A stretch of 64,000 nucleotides of DNA from Desulfovibrio subterraneus (GTDB lineage Bacteria; Desulfobacterota; Desulfovibrionia; Desulfovibrionales; Desulfovibrionaceae), in contig NZ_BLVO01000012.1 in assembly GCF_013340285.1 (NCBI RefSeq), positions 310,001 to 374,000 on the forward strand. The letters run 5' to 3'. Below the pieces are notes generated by a model. It did no database searches. It saw only the letters and a list, made by a program, of their open reading frames with translations, and was not told where the DNA came from. The position numbers and the translations under genes are program-made. Positions 41,854 to 49,499 of this stretch are shown in pieces (the stretch's first letter is position 1; each line of letters opens with the position of its first letter).

Positions 41854-42810
41854 TTAAAAGTAAGCGGCATCCGCCATGTAGCTGTATATACCGAAGGCTG
41901 CGGTAAGCACGCCCGCAACCCGCATGATCAGCGGTTCAAGCCACGGGCGGTTGAGGGCTCGCATGGCGTTCGCCACCTTATAGATGGCATAGATGACACC
42001 TGCAAGCGCTATGGCGGTACCCAGCGCATAACTTGCGAAAACGGCGGTGCTTTTGAACGCATCGCCCGAATCAAGGGCGTAGGAGTACATGATTGCCACT
42101 GTGGGGCAGGGAACGATCATGTTCATGAACCCGAAGACGAGCAGTCCCCAGAAGGTGACGGAACGCAGGCGGGGGGCGTGCTGGCAGCCGCAACCGTGAT
42201 CGTGACCATGGGCGTGATCGTGACCGTGTGCGGGATCATGCGTGTGCGCGTGTTTACGGTCATGGTCGTGTCCGGATGCATGCGCATTGTTTCCGGCGGT
42301 GGCCTTAGTATGGTCGTGGTGCCCGCATCCGCAGTTGTCCGTATGCGTGTGTTCTTCGTGGTCATGATCGGCATGGCCGTGCGCATCATTGTGTTGGCAG
42401 CAGCACTGGTGGTCGTGTTCATGGTCATGCCCATTGTGCGCATGATGGTCATGCTTGTGCTCGTGACCGTGGTCATGATCATGGTCATGATGATGCAGCA
42501 AATCGGGCCGGATGATCAGAACGATGCCAAGCAGCACCAGCACTCCGGCGGTAACCAGATCCGTAATATGTTTGATCTCGGGAGGCAGACTCATGGAAAC
42601 CGCACCCAGGGTCAGGCCGATGGCAAGGCAGGCCAGCGATGTGCCGATGATGAAGGCCGATGTCAGGGAAAATACCCGCTTGCCGTTCCGTTCTCCATAC
42701 ACGAAGGGGGCGAGAACCAGCCATGAGTGGCCGCAGGGATTTATACCGTGAATGAGGCCGAGAAACAGACTGCTTTGCAGGGCGACGATAAAGACATGAT
42801 CGAATTCCAT
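41854..42810 (-). CDS. NicO/RcnA-like metal transporter with His-rich loop
   Basis: This 318-residue inner-membrane protein has helices at both ends separated by a loop of about 110 residues made mostly of His, Asp and Gly (for example HHHDHDHDHGHEHKHDHH) with several Cys (QCCCQH, CGCGHH, CGCQH). HGINPCGHSWLVLAPF in the first helix pair and MNMIVPCPTVAIMYSYAL in the second half are the signature HxxxPCG/PCP elements of the NicO/RcnA-type nickel-cobalt family. It most likely exports Ni or Co, with the loop buffering metal; uptake cannot be excluded. GAGG lies five bases before the ATG. It is the first gene of the operon with MarR and mntP. Confidence 0.85.
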   Translation of the reverse strand: MEFDHVFIVALQSSLFLGLIHGINPCGHSWLVLAPFVYGERNGKRVFSLTSAFIIGTSLACLAIGLTLGAVSMSLPPEIKHITDLVTAGVLVLLGIVLIIRPDLLHHHDHDHDHGHEHKHDHHAHNGHDHEHDHQCCCQHNDAHGHADHDHEEHTHTDNCGCGHHDHTKATAGNNAHASGHDHDRKHAHTHDPAHGHDHAHGHDHGCGCQHAPRLRSVTFWGLLVFGFMNMIVPCPTVAIMYSYALDSGDAFKSTAVFASYALGTAIALAGVIYAIYKVANAMRALNRPWLEPLIMRVAGVLTAAFGIYSYMADAAYF

Positions 42811-42841
42811 GTGAACCTCGGTGATTATTTGAGATGCCTCG

Positions 42842-42871
42842 GCTCTACCGGAAATTTAGTTTGAGCGTCAA
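42842..42871 (-). promoter_or_regulatory. Candidate promoter of the metal transport operon
   Basis: On the minus strand TTGACG (42871-42866) and TAGAGC (42847-42842) are separated by 18 bases, about 30 bases upstream of the NicO-like start codon. One arm of the inverted repeat lies between the two elements, so a bound regulator would block polymerase. Confidence 0.5.
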
Positions 42872-42893
42872 GATAAATGTGCATCAAACTAAA
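42855..42893. promoter_or_regulatory. Inverted repeat, likely MarR operator
   Basis: TTTAGTTTGA (42855-42864) and TCAAACTAAA (42884-42893) are exact complements with a 19-base spacer. Their position over the candidate promoter of an operon that encodes a MarR regulator suggests autoregulation. Confidence 0.65.
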
Positions 42894-43253
42894 ATGTCGT
42901 CATGCTACCTGCAAAAATGTCGGGGAGGTCGAGGGACATGCCGGAGTATGCCGCAGAAGGATCTATCGGAGTAGAGGGGCCGCCAGTACGGTTGAAAGAA
43001 TGGTCAGGCGAATGTCTGGGCGAATAGTTGGAGGGACGATCAGCCGAATATTGGGACGGTCGATCGGATGCATGTGCGGAGGACTGTTCGGACGGACGTG
43101 CGGAGGACTGTTCGGATGGTTGCCGAGCGGATGGTCGGGCGAATAACCGCAAGAATATGTGGATGCCGTAAGGAAGGATAACCAGCCGCAGGCTGGAAAA
43201 TTGACCAACGAAGAATGTAACGATGAACAGTCGCGGCAGGGCAGCTCGGCCGG
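42894..43253. other. Gap between EcfT-like gene and metal operon
   Basis: No gene is supported. A minus-strand frame overlapping the EcfT end stays open to 42889 and would encode a short hydrophobic stretch plus a Ser/Pro-rich tail, but it lacks a usable start codon. The main content is the degenerate 12-bp repeat tract at about 43000-43150. Confidence 0.5.
43000..43150. repeat. Degenerate 12/24-bp tandem repeats
   Basis: GTGCGGAGGACTGTTCGGA occurs twice exactly, 24 bases apart (near 43073 and 43097), within a longer run of 12-base units resembling TGCGGAGGACTG and TTCGGACGGACG. If translated on the minus strand the unit reads as an 8-residue Ser/Pro-rich repeat (SARPSEQS, SAHASDRP, SQYSADRP). 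Confidence 0.75.
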
Positions 43254-44129
43254 TTACATGGCCAGCGGCAGAAGACCCGCAGCCGCCATGAGAAAGCCGA
43301 GTATCCAGTTGAGCGGCTGGGGAGGAAAGTGGGGAACCCACGCCTCGGGGGAATCCAGCCCTCTGGCGGCCACGGCAACCGTCTGGCTCCATGTTTTCTG
43401 GGCAAGCAGGCGCAGCGTGGCCTGCGGAACCAGCAGAAACCGTTCCCAGCGCGAACGCTTGGGCTGCCGCAATCTGATGGTCTGTTTTACCTGTGCAAAG
43501 GTGGTCTGCACGAGGGGCAGAAAGTGGATCATCAGCGCCAGCGACAGGGCGGTTTTCCATGCATTCTTGCCCAGTACGGGGCGCAGAAACCATGAAAGTG
43601 CAAGGCCAAGCTGACGGGGAGAGGTGGTCAGCGCCAGCAGCAGGCCAAGCCCGATGAGCACGCACAGCCGCAGACCCAGAAGGGCGGCGTCCATGGCGGT
43701 CTGGCGCAGCAGGCCGAGGGGCGGAAATAGAAGATCGGGCATGAGGCCGGGTATGAAATCCGGGAGCATTGCCGTCGCTCCCCCCGTACCTGTTGCCGGT
43801 GTCACGGCCAAGGGGCCGGGCGCCAGAACGGCAAGGGGGCCGATGGGGGAGGCCATGAGCGGAGCGGTGATGAAGGGCAGGGTATCCAGAGTGAATTTAA
43901 GCAGCACCCAGAGCAGCACAAAGAGCAGGTAGGCGCGGAACATGGGCCAGCGGTCGCGGGTAAAGAACTCTGCCCGTGCGCATATCAGCCAGAGAACAAA
44001 GGCGTAAATGCCGAGCGTGGTGTTGTCCACCTGCCATGTGGCCACACCAAAACAGCCCGCCAGCATGATTTTCAGGCGGGGGTCGAGCGCGGCAAGGCGC
44101 CCGCGCGATGTGTGGCGTATGGACGGCAT
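43254..44129 (-). CDS. EcfT/CbiQ-like transmembrane component of an ECF transporter
   Basis: This 291-residue inner-membrane protein has the EcfT layout: DPRLKIMLAGCFGVATW near the N-terminus, several membrane helices, and a C-terminal cytoplasmic helix region with the ARG-type coupling motif (AVAARGLDSPEAW). EcfT normally joins an ATPase pair and a substrate-binding S component to import vitamins or Ni/Co. Neither an EcfA ATPase nor an S component is nearby, so partners must be encoded elsewhere or the gene is a remnant. A Pro/Gly/Ala-rich loop (about 90-125) is unusual. The gene ends ATG-TAA. Confidence 0.7.
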   Translation of the reverse strand: MPSIRHTSRGRLAALDPRLKIMLAGCFGVATWQVDNTTLGIYAFVLWLICARAEFFTRDRWPMFRAYLLFVLLWVLLKFTLDTLPFITAPLMASPIGPLAVLAPGPLAVTPATGTGGATAMLPDFIPGLMPDLLFPPLGLLRQTAMDAALLGLRLCVLIGLGLLLALTTSPRQLGLALSWFLRPVLGKNAWKTALSLALMIHFLPLVQTTFAQVKQTIRLRQPKRSRWERFLLVPQATLRLLAQKTWSQTVAVAARGLDSPEAWVPHFPPQPLNWILGFLMAAAGLLPLAM

Positions 44130-44210
44130 GATCTGTTCCGTTCGTTTAAGGGGACCTTGGTTGCGTTGGCTTCGCGCGTCCGGTTCATAGTGCTACGGTA
44201 TCAGGTCGGG

Positions 44211-44228
44211 GCGGCCGGTTGAGGCCGC
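44211..44228. other. Short hairpin in the umuD leader
   Basis: GCGGCC and GGCCGC pair over a 6-base loop, 28 bases before the umuD start codon. No T-run follows. I find no CTGT-N8-ACAG type LexA box in the 126-bp gap, so how this locus responds to DNA damage is not visible. Confidence 0.45.
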
Positions 44229-44255
44229 GTCAACGTCCGTACAGGGAGATTTTTC

Positions 44256-44858
44256 ATGAAACAAGCACTTTCTGCAAGCTGTGACGCGCGCCATGGCGTT
44301 TCGATCCGGTCGCGGGTGTGGTTTCCGGCCGAACCGTTTTGCACCGACTCGGTCTGCACCGAACCGGTCTGTGCTGAACCGGTCTGTGCTGAAACGGGGT
44401 ATTCCGTTCAGGAGCTGGCTGCCGATTGTCGCTGCTGCGGGGATTCTGAAGAGCACGCGGGCGTGGTGCAGCGCAACTGCCGTCCCCTGTTTCTCAATCC
44501 CGTCGCAGCCGGATTTCCCTCTCCGGCGGATGATTACATAGAACGCAGGCTCGATCTGAACGAATACCTCGTGCGCAATCCGCCTGCCACATTTTTTGTG
44601 CGCGCACAGGGGGATTCCATGCTCGGTGCGGGCATTCACGACGGGGATATTCTGGTGGTGGACCGGTCCATACCCCCTGTGCATAACCGCGTGGTCATTG
44701 CGGCGGTGCATGGGGAACTTACCGTAAAGCGCCTGTGGATGCGCGACGGCATGACGGTGCTGCGGCCGGAAAATCCGGCCTATCCGCCGCTGGATATGAC
44801 CGGCGTGGAACAGTTCGAGGTGTGGGGGGTGGTTACCTCCGTCATTCATTCGCTGTAA
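44256..44858 (+). CDS. umuD: UmuD-like self-cleaving protein with N-terminal Cys-repeat extension
   Basis: This 200-residue member of the LexA/UmuD peptidase family becomes the accessory subunit of DNA polymerase V after self-cleavage. The core matches Escherichia coli UmuD in spacing: the likely cleavage site is A85-G86 (VAAGFPSPADDYIE), catalytic S121 (GDSM) lies 35 residues on, and K158 (TVKRL) 37 further. The first 61 residues are extra and contain the repeat VCTEP-VCAEP-VCAET plus CRCC, giving eight Cys before the cleavage site. GGGAGA lies six bases before the ATG, supporting the long form. It is followed by umuC with a 32-base gap. Confidence 0.88.
   Translation: MKQALSASCDARHGVSIRSRVWFPAEPFCTDSVCTEPVCAEPVCAETGYSVQELAADCRCCGDSEEHAGVVQRNCRPLFLNPVAAGFPSPADDYIERRLDLNEYLVRNPPATFFVRAQGDSMLGAGIHDGDILVVDRSIPPVHNRVVIAAVHGELTVKRLWMRDGMTVLRPENPAYPPLDMTGVEQFEVWGVVTSVIHSL
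44338..44396. repeat. 15-bp tandem repeats inside umuD
   Basis: Units of the form GAACCGGTCTGYRCY repeat about four times and encode the pentapeptide series SVCTE, PVCAE, PVCAE. The unit is a multiple of three, so copy-number change would alter extension length without a frameshift. Confidence 0.8.
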
Positions 44859-44890
44859 CTGGGGCTGTGCCTGCTGAACAGGAGCCATTC

Positions 44891-46204
44891 ATGACTGTCG
44901 CTGCTTCGTCCTTGCCCGTGTATGCCCTTGTGGACTGCAACAATTTCTACTGTTCCTGTGAAAGAGTGTTCCGGCCGGATCTTGTGAACCGGCCTGTGGT
45001 CGTGCTTTCCAACAACGACGGCTGTGTTATCGCGCGTTCCAACGAAGCGAAGACGCTGGGCATCCCCATGGGCGCGCCATACTACAAGCACAAGCAGATG
45101 ATGGAACGCACAGGAACGACGGTTTTTTCATCGAACTATGCCCTGTATGGCGATATGTCGTCGCGGGTCATGCAGGTGCTCGGCAGCTTTTCGCCGGATA
45201 TGGAAGTCTATTCCATTGATGAGGCCTTTCTGCGGCTCGATGGATTTCGCAGCCGCGACCTTGCCCGCTATGCACAGGACCTGCGCGGGCAGGTGGCGCA
45301 GTGGACGGGTATTCCCGTTTCCGTGGGCATGGGGCCGACCAGAACCCTTGCCAAGATAGCCGGCCGTGTGGGCAAAAAAATTCCCGCCTGCGAGGGCGTG
45401 TTCGACATTTCCCGTTACTGGGATACTCCGGCGGCAGTGGACAGGATTCTGGATACGGTGGCTGCGGGTGATGTGTGGGGCGTGGGCAGGCGCTACGCCG
45501 ACATGCTGGCCGGACACAGGGTGCATACCGCCCGCCAGCTTCGCGACATGCCGGATTACTGGGTGCGTAAACACATGACTGTGACCGGCCTGCATACCGT
45601 GCTGGAGCTGCGGGGTATTTCCTGTATGGACCTTGACGCGGCACCGGCTCCACGGCGTTCTATTGTTTCTTCGCGGTCATTCGGCAGGCCGGTTGAAACG
45701 TATGCCGAGGCGCATGAGGCGGTTGCCGATTACATGACCCGCGCGGCGGAAAAACTGCGCCGCGAATCGCTGGTGGCGCATACGGTGGGTGTGGTTGTCA
45801 GGACCAACTCGTTCAAGAAGGAAGAGGCGCAGTATTCCAGTTTTCAGACCCGCAACCTTGCGCGCCCTACGGATTATACGCCATTTCTGCTGCAGGAAGG
45901 CAAGGCCCTGCTCGATGCCCTGTTCAAGGAAGGCTACCGGTACAAAAAGGTGGGGGTGATGCTGTCGGGGCTGGAGCCCAAGTACGGCGGGCAGTACAAC
46001 CTGCTGGACTGCATGACCGGCGAAACGGACAGGGACAAGGCACGCGATACCCTGATGCGGGCTACGGATGCCATCAACGCCCGCTTCGGACGCGGAACCG
46101 TGGAATTTGCCGCCGGAGGCGTGAAAAAGGAATGGCAGATGCGGCAGGAATTCCGCTCGCCTCATTATACGACGGACTGGAAGGAACTGGCCGTGGTGCG
46201 CTGA
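44891..46204 (+). CDS. umuC: DNA polymerase V catalytic subunit UmuC
   Basis: This 437-residue Y-family translesion polymerase is full length. Catalytic motifs are YALVDCNNFYCSCERVF (first metal Asp), SNNDGCVIARS (fingers) and YSIDEAFLRL (SIDE motif with the second Asp/Glu pair). GIPVSVGMGPTRTLAKIA and the little-finger domain follow, ending FRSPHYTTDWKELAVV. The ATG at 44891 has GGAG six bases upstream; a longer frame inside umuD is rejected. Confidence 0.96.
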   Translation: MTVAASSLPVYALVDCNNFYCSCERVFRPDLVNRPVVVLSNNDGCVIARSNEAKTLGIPMGAPYYKHKQMMERTGTTVFSSNYALYGDMSSRVMQVLGSFSPDMEVYSIDEAFLRLDGFRSRDLARYAQDLRGQVAQWTGIPVSVGMGPTRTLAKIAGRVGKKIPACEGVFDISRYWDTPAAVDRILDTVAAGDVWGVGRRYADMLAGHRVHTARQLRDMPDYWVRKHMTVTGLHTVLELRGISCMDLDAAPAPRRSIVSSRSFGRPVETYAEAHEAVADYMTRAAEKLRRESLVAHTVGVVVRTNSFKKEEAQYSSFQTRNLARPTDYTPFLLQEGKALLDALFKEGYRYKKVGVMLSGLEPKYGGQYNLLDCMTGETDRDKARDTLMRATDAINARFGRGTVEFAAGGVKKEWQMRQEFRSPHYTTDWKELAVVR

Positions 46205-46339
46205 TTGTGTATCACTGCCGTGCGGCGCGGTGTTCATGGCAGGCGCATATGATGCTGCATCATTGACATAACGCCCCCAGAGGCGAATGATGCCTTCCGT
46301 TTACGGCCCGCAGAAGGGCCGGTTCCGGAGGGATTTGAT

Positions 46340-46960
46340 ATGGCTCTTTCCACGTGGCTTGCGTATGCGCTTCTCATGACGGTCATCGCCTACACTCCCG
46401 GCCCCATGACCCTGTTCTGTATGTCTTCCGGGGTGCGTCATGGATTCTGGCGTACCACGCCCGGCATATTGGGCGGTTCATCCGCCTACATCATACAGAT
46501 GTGCATCGTGTATGTCGGTCTGGGCGCGGCGGTGCAAAGTTCCCAGATGTTTTTCCAGATCATCAAGTGGGCCGGTGTGGTCTACCTGTTCGTGCTCGGC
46601 GTGAAAAACTGGCGGGCTGCCTCTTCGCTGATGAACCTGCGCGAATCGGCGTGTCCGGTTTCCGCCCGCAAGCAATTTGCGCTCGGCTTTGCCACGGGCA
46701 TGTCCAATCCCAAATCCATTCTGGTCTTCACGGCACTGTTTCCGCAGTTCATCAGGCCGGAGGGCAATTATACGCTCCAGTTCCTCATTCTGGGCGTTTC
46801 CTTTTTCGTTCTGCAGCTGAGCAGCGCAGGCACCTATGCCGCGTGCGGCTCCCGCATTGTGAACTGGCTTGTGCGCAGACGCATGGCGCATCTGCAGGGG
46901 CGGGTCACAGGTGGCATTCTCTTTCTTGCCGGCGGGGCGCTGGCCTTCAGCCGCAGATAG
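46340..46960 (+). CDS. LysE/RhtB-family transporter
   Basis: This 206-residue inner-membrane protein has six hydrophobic segments and the family signature near the N-terminus (YTPGPMTLFCMSSGVRHGF). FATGMSNPKSILVFTALFPQF in the middle is typical of the RhtB branch. Members export amino acids or related small molecules; the substrate is unknown. GGAGGG precedes the ATG. It stands alone between umuC and a 370-bp gap. Confidence 0.86.
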   Translation: MALSTWLAYALLMTVIAYTPGPMTLFCMSSGVRHGFWRTTPGILGGSSAYIIQMCIVYVGLGAAVQSSQMFFQIIKWAGVVYLFVLGVKNWRAASSLMNLRESACPVSARKQFALGFATGMSNPKSILVFTALFPQFIRPEGNYTLQFLILGVSFFVLQLSSAGTYAACGSRIVNWLVRRRMAHLQGRVTGGILFLAGGALAFSRR

Positions 46961-47333
46961 TTTTGCGCCCCGCGCGTTCCGCAGGCAGGTGGGGGAGCGA
47001 TTCCCGCAAGCCGGACGGAATCGGGGCATAATGTGCCAAGGAACGTCGCAGTGCTTGACGGAATTGCGCTGCGTGTGTTTCGAGAGCAGAACAGGAATGG
47101 ATGAAAGGCGGACTGTGCGGTGAGGAGTGTCGGCGGTCAGTCTGTGCCGCGCGCTGTGCCGTGCCTGTGTCGTACCAGTTTCGTATCTGTTCGTTTCGGG
47201 TTTGGGGTCCAAGCCGTGTGCAGCCGTGTGCATGCTACGGCGCGCTGCAACGCGATCAAACATAGTCCGGTGAACGCAATTACCGGATACAAGGGTGTGC
47301 CGCTCCAGCAGGGAGGGCAGTGAAGGGTGTATC
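46961..47333. other. Gene-free interval
   Basis: About 370 bases downstream of the RhtB-like gene. I see no gene, strong hairpin or inverted repeat worth naming. A promoter for the small monooxygenase-like gene should lie at the right end but no clear -35/-10 pair is visible. Confidence 0.5.
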
Positions 47334-47645
47334 ATGTACGCACGTGAGTGGAAGTGTTTGTGTCCTCAGCAGAACAAGGATGGCTTTCTGGATTACCTGT
47401 ACAAAACCGGCGTGCGCGAAATTCTTTCGGCACCGGGGTACATGGGCTTTCAACTGATGGACCGCAGCCTTGGCGATAAGGTGGAGATTGTTCTCATTAC
47501 CTACTGGAAGTCGCTTGAGGCGGTTGCCGACTTCGTGGGCGAAGATATCGAAGTGGCCAAGCTGTACCCTGAAGATGAACTGTACGGCATTGAGCCTGAT
47601 CTGACCGTCCGGCACTACAAGGTGCTGGAACGCAGCCTCGCCTGA
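47334..47645 (+). CDS. Small dimeric alpha/beta-barrel (ABM-like) protein
   Basis: This 103-residue protein has the composition and strand-helix order of the antibiotic-biosynthesis-monooxygenase-like dimeric barrel fold (EWKCLCPQQNKDGFLDYL, then APGYMGFQLMDRSLGDKVEI, LITYWKSLEAVADFVGEDI and a C-terminal HYKVLER strand). No catalytic residue can be named, and members range from monooxygenases to haem-degrading enzymes. The ATG at 47334 has AAGGG six bases upstream. It is monocistronic, ending at a bidirectional terminator. Confidence 0.65.
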   Translation: MYAREWKCLCPQQNKDGFLDYLYKTGVREILSAPGYMGFQLMDRSLGDKVEIVLITYWKSLEAVADFVGEDIEVAKLYPEDELYGIEPDLTVRHYKVLERSLA

Positions 47646-47668
47646 TAGTCAGGGACAGAGAAAAGAAG

Positions 47669-47700
47669 AAAAGCCGGACCCCGCAAGGGAGCCGGCTTTT
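47669..47700. terminator. Bidirectional terminator
   Basis: AAAAGCCGG and CCGGCTTTT pair over a 14-base loop between the converging ABM-like gene and cobI. A and T runs on the outside suit both strands. Confidence 0.85.
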
Positions 47701-47732
47701 GTTGTTTCATGGCCCGGAAAAAACAGTGAGGT

Positions 47733-48464
47733 CTAGTTCCGCTTTGCCTTGGGGATGAGCAGGTGGGAGAAGTAGTGGGGCTTTTCCGGCGCCTCTGCAA
47801 TGCGTCGGACAATCTGCTCGCCTTCCATGCCGAGGCGGGAGACGAATACGGTTTCGCCGTTTTTGCCTGCCTCGTCCAGAACCTGACGGATGGCTTCGAA
47901 GTTGCGGTAGGTTTTCAGAATGATGCTGTTGTCGGCCTGCGTGAGCATGCTGCGCAGCGAATCGGTATCGCGTACGCCGGACATGAGCAGCAGATTTTCG
48001 TCTGATTCGCACAAAATGGTGCAGGTGCGTGCGGCGGAAGCCTGATACGAGGTGATGCCGGGCACGATCTCAATGGCGGTATCGGGCCTGCCTGCCTGCA
48101 GGGTGCGCATCAGGTAGCCGAAGGTGGAATAGATGAGCGGGTCGCCAAGGGTGAGAAAGGCACCGCTTCTGCCGGAATCCAGCACTCTGGCAACGGTTTC
48201 GGCGTTGGCTTCCCACGCGGCGGAAAGGGCTGCCTTGTCGCGGGTCATGGGAAAACCGAGCATGACGGTTTCCACATCCTCGCGCAGGTGCGGGGCCACG
48301 ATCTGCAGCGCGGTGGAATAGTCGTTCTTGGTGGACGATGCGGCAAAGATGACATCCACCGTGCCGAGAACCTTGGTGGCCTTCAGGGTAAGCAGGTCGG
48401 GATCGCCGGGGCCGACGCCTATGCCGTAGAGTGTACCCGTCTTGGCGGGAGTGCTTGCTGTCAT
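47733..48464 (-). CDS. cobI: Precorrin-2 / cobalt-factor II C20-methyltransferase
   Basis: This 243-residue tetrapyrrole methylase transfers a methyl group from S-adenosylmethionine to C20 in corrin-ring synthesis. LYGIGVGPGDPDLLTLKA is the N-terminal signature, TLGDPLIYSTFGYL the central one, and EIVPGITSYQASAA follows. Co-occurrence with a cobalt chelatase suggests the anaerobic (early-cobalt) pathway, for which the name would be cbiL. It is the last gene of the riboswitch-controlled operon, 12 bases after the binding-protein gene. Confidence 0.92.
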   Translation of the reverse strand: MTASTPAKTGTLYGIGVGPGDPDLLTLKATKVLGTVDVIFAASSTKNDYSTALQIVAPHLREDVETVMLGFPMTRDKAALSAAWEANAETVARVLDSGRSGAFLTLGDPLIYSTFGYLMRTLQAGRPDTAIEIVPGITSYQASAARTCTILCESDENLLLMSGVRDTDSLRSMLTQADNSIILKTYRNFEAIRQVLDEAGKNGETVFVSRLGMEGEQIVRRIAEAPEKPHYFSHLLIPKAKRN

Positions 48465-48476
48465 ACTATCTGCTCT

Positions 48477-49499
48477 CTATGGGCGTGCGCCCTGATTGAT
48501 ATCGAATGCCGTTCCGGCAAATGCCTGCGGGTGCAGGAATTTCGCAAGTTCCTCCACCGCGTCCACGGCTCTGGGGCCGGGGCGGGAAAAGGCATGCTCG
48601 TCCACTGTCAGCAGTCTGCCGTCCTTGACGGCACGCAGTGTGGCAAAGTGAACCCGCTCGTGCATGGGCACAGGGGTAGGGTTCATGGGGCCGGTCTGCA
48701 TGACATATACCTGCGGGTCGAGCCGGATAAGCTCTTCCTCGCTCAGGCGGACAAGTTTCATGTCGTTGGCCAGAACATTGGTGCCACCCGCATGGGTCAC
48801 GATGTCGCTGACGATGGAGCGTACACCGGCCCCAAGCAGGTTGGGGTAGCGCACCTCGAAAAATACCGTGGGGCGGGCCGGTTCGTGTGCCACTGCGCGC
48901 GCCACTGCGTCAAGGCGTTTTTCCATGCCCGCAACAAGGGCCTGCGCGGCCTGCGGGGAATCGGTCAGCACGCCTATGCGCCGTATCACGTCAAAGAGTT
49001 CCGCAAAGCTGGATGGCTGGAAGAAGACAACAGGAAACCCCAGACTCTCGAGAATCTGCTGTGTTTCCGATGCCTGCTTGCGTCCGCCGAGTTGCAGGAT
49101 GCAGTCCGGCCCCAGCGCGGTGATGATTTCCGTATTGGGGCGCATGTGTGTGCCGATGGAGGGCAACGCGGCGATGGAAGCAGGCTGCGTGTCTGCCTTG
49201 GTGCGTGCGATGATGCGGTCTTCAAGCCCCATGGAGGCAAGTATTTCGTTGAATCCGCCGTACAGGGCGATGATGCGGCGGGCAGGTGCGTTCAGGGTTA
49301 TGGTCCTTCCTGCATCATCCACGATGCTCGGACGGTTCGGGGCGGTTTCCGCCCGCAGGCTGACCGGCATGGTCAGCACAAAGGCAGCCAGCAGGCCGAT
49401 AAGCATGAGGACTGGAATCATCAATCTGGTTATGGAGGTGTGCCTTCCCGGACGCGGCGCGGGTCGGAGCAGGGATGTGGCGGTGCGGGGTTCAGCCAT
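48477..49499 (-). CDS. Periplasmic binding protein of an iron-chelate/cobalamin-type ABC importer
   Basis: This 340-residue protein has an N-terminal hydrophobic anchor or signal (ITRLMIPVLMLIGLLAAFVLTMPVSLRA) and the class III binding fold of BtuF/FepB proteins: IVDDAGRTITLNAPARRIIAL, GLEDRIIARTKAD and EVRYPNLLGAGVRSIVSDIVTHAGG. It captures a corrinoid or cobalt/iron chelate for the adjacent permease. The ATG at 49499 overlaps the ATPase gene end by 8 bases; a longer frame within that gene is unlikely. Confidence 0.9.
   Translation of the reverse strand: MAEPRTATSLLRPAPRPGRHTSITRLMIPVLMLIGLLAAFVLTMPVSLRAETAPNRPSIVDDAGRTITLNAPARRIIALYGGFNEILASMGLEDRIIARTKADTQPASIAALPSIGTHMRPNTEIITALGPDCILQLGGRKQASETQQILESLGFPVVFFQPSSFAELFDVIRRIGVLTDSPQAAQALVAGMEKRLDAVARAVAHEPARPTVFFEVRYPNLLGAGVRSIVSDIVTHAGGTNVLANDMKLVRLSEEELIRLDPQVYVMQTGPMNPTPVPMHERVHFATLRAVKDGRLLTVDEHAFSRPGPRAVDAVEELAKFLHPQAFAGTAFDINQGARP

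Noticed and set aside
42889-43665. 258-codon minus-strand frame with Ser/Pro repeats
   Set aside because: Two thirds is a shadow of the EcfT-like gene and the rest has no start codon. Kept only as a finding.
44130-44255. LexA box upstream of umuD
   Set aside because: No CTGT-N8-ACAG or other known LexA palindrome is visible in the gap.
46478-47335. 285-codon minus-strand frame
   Set aside because: Mostly antisense to the RhtB-like gene; no motif.
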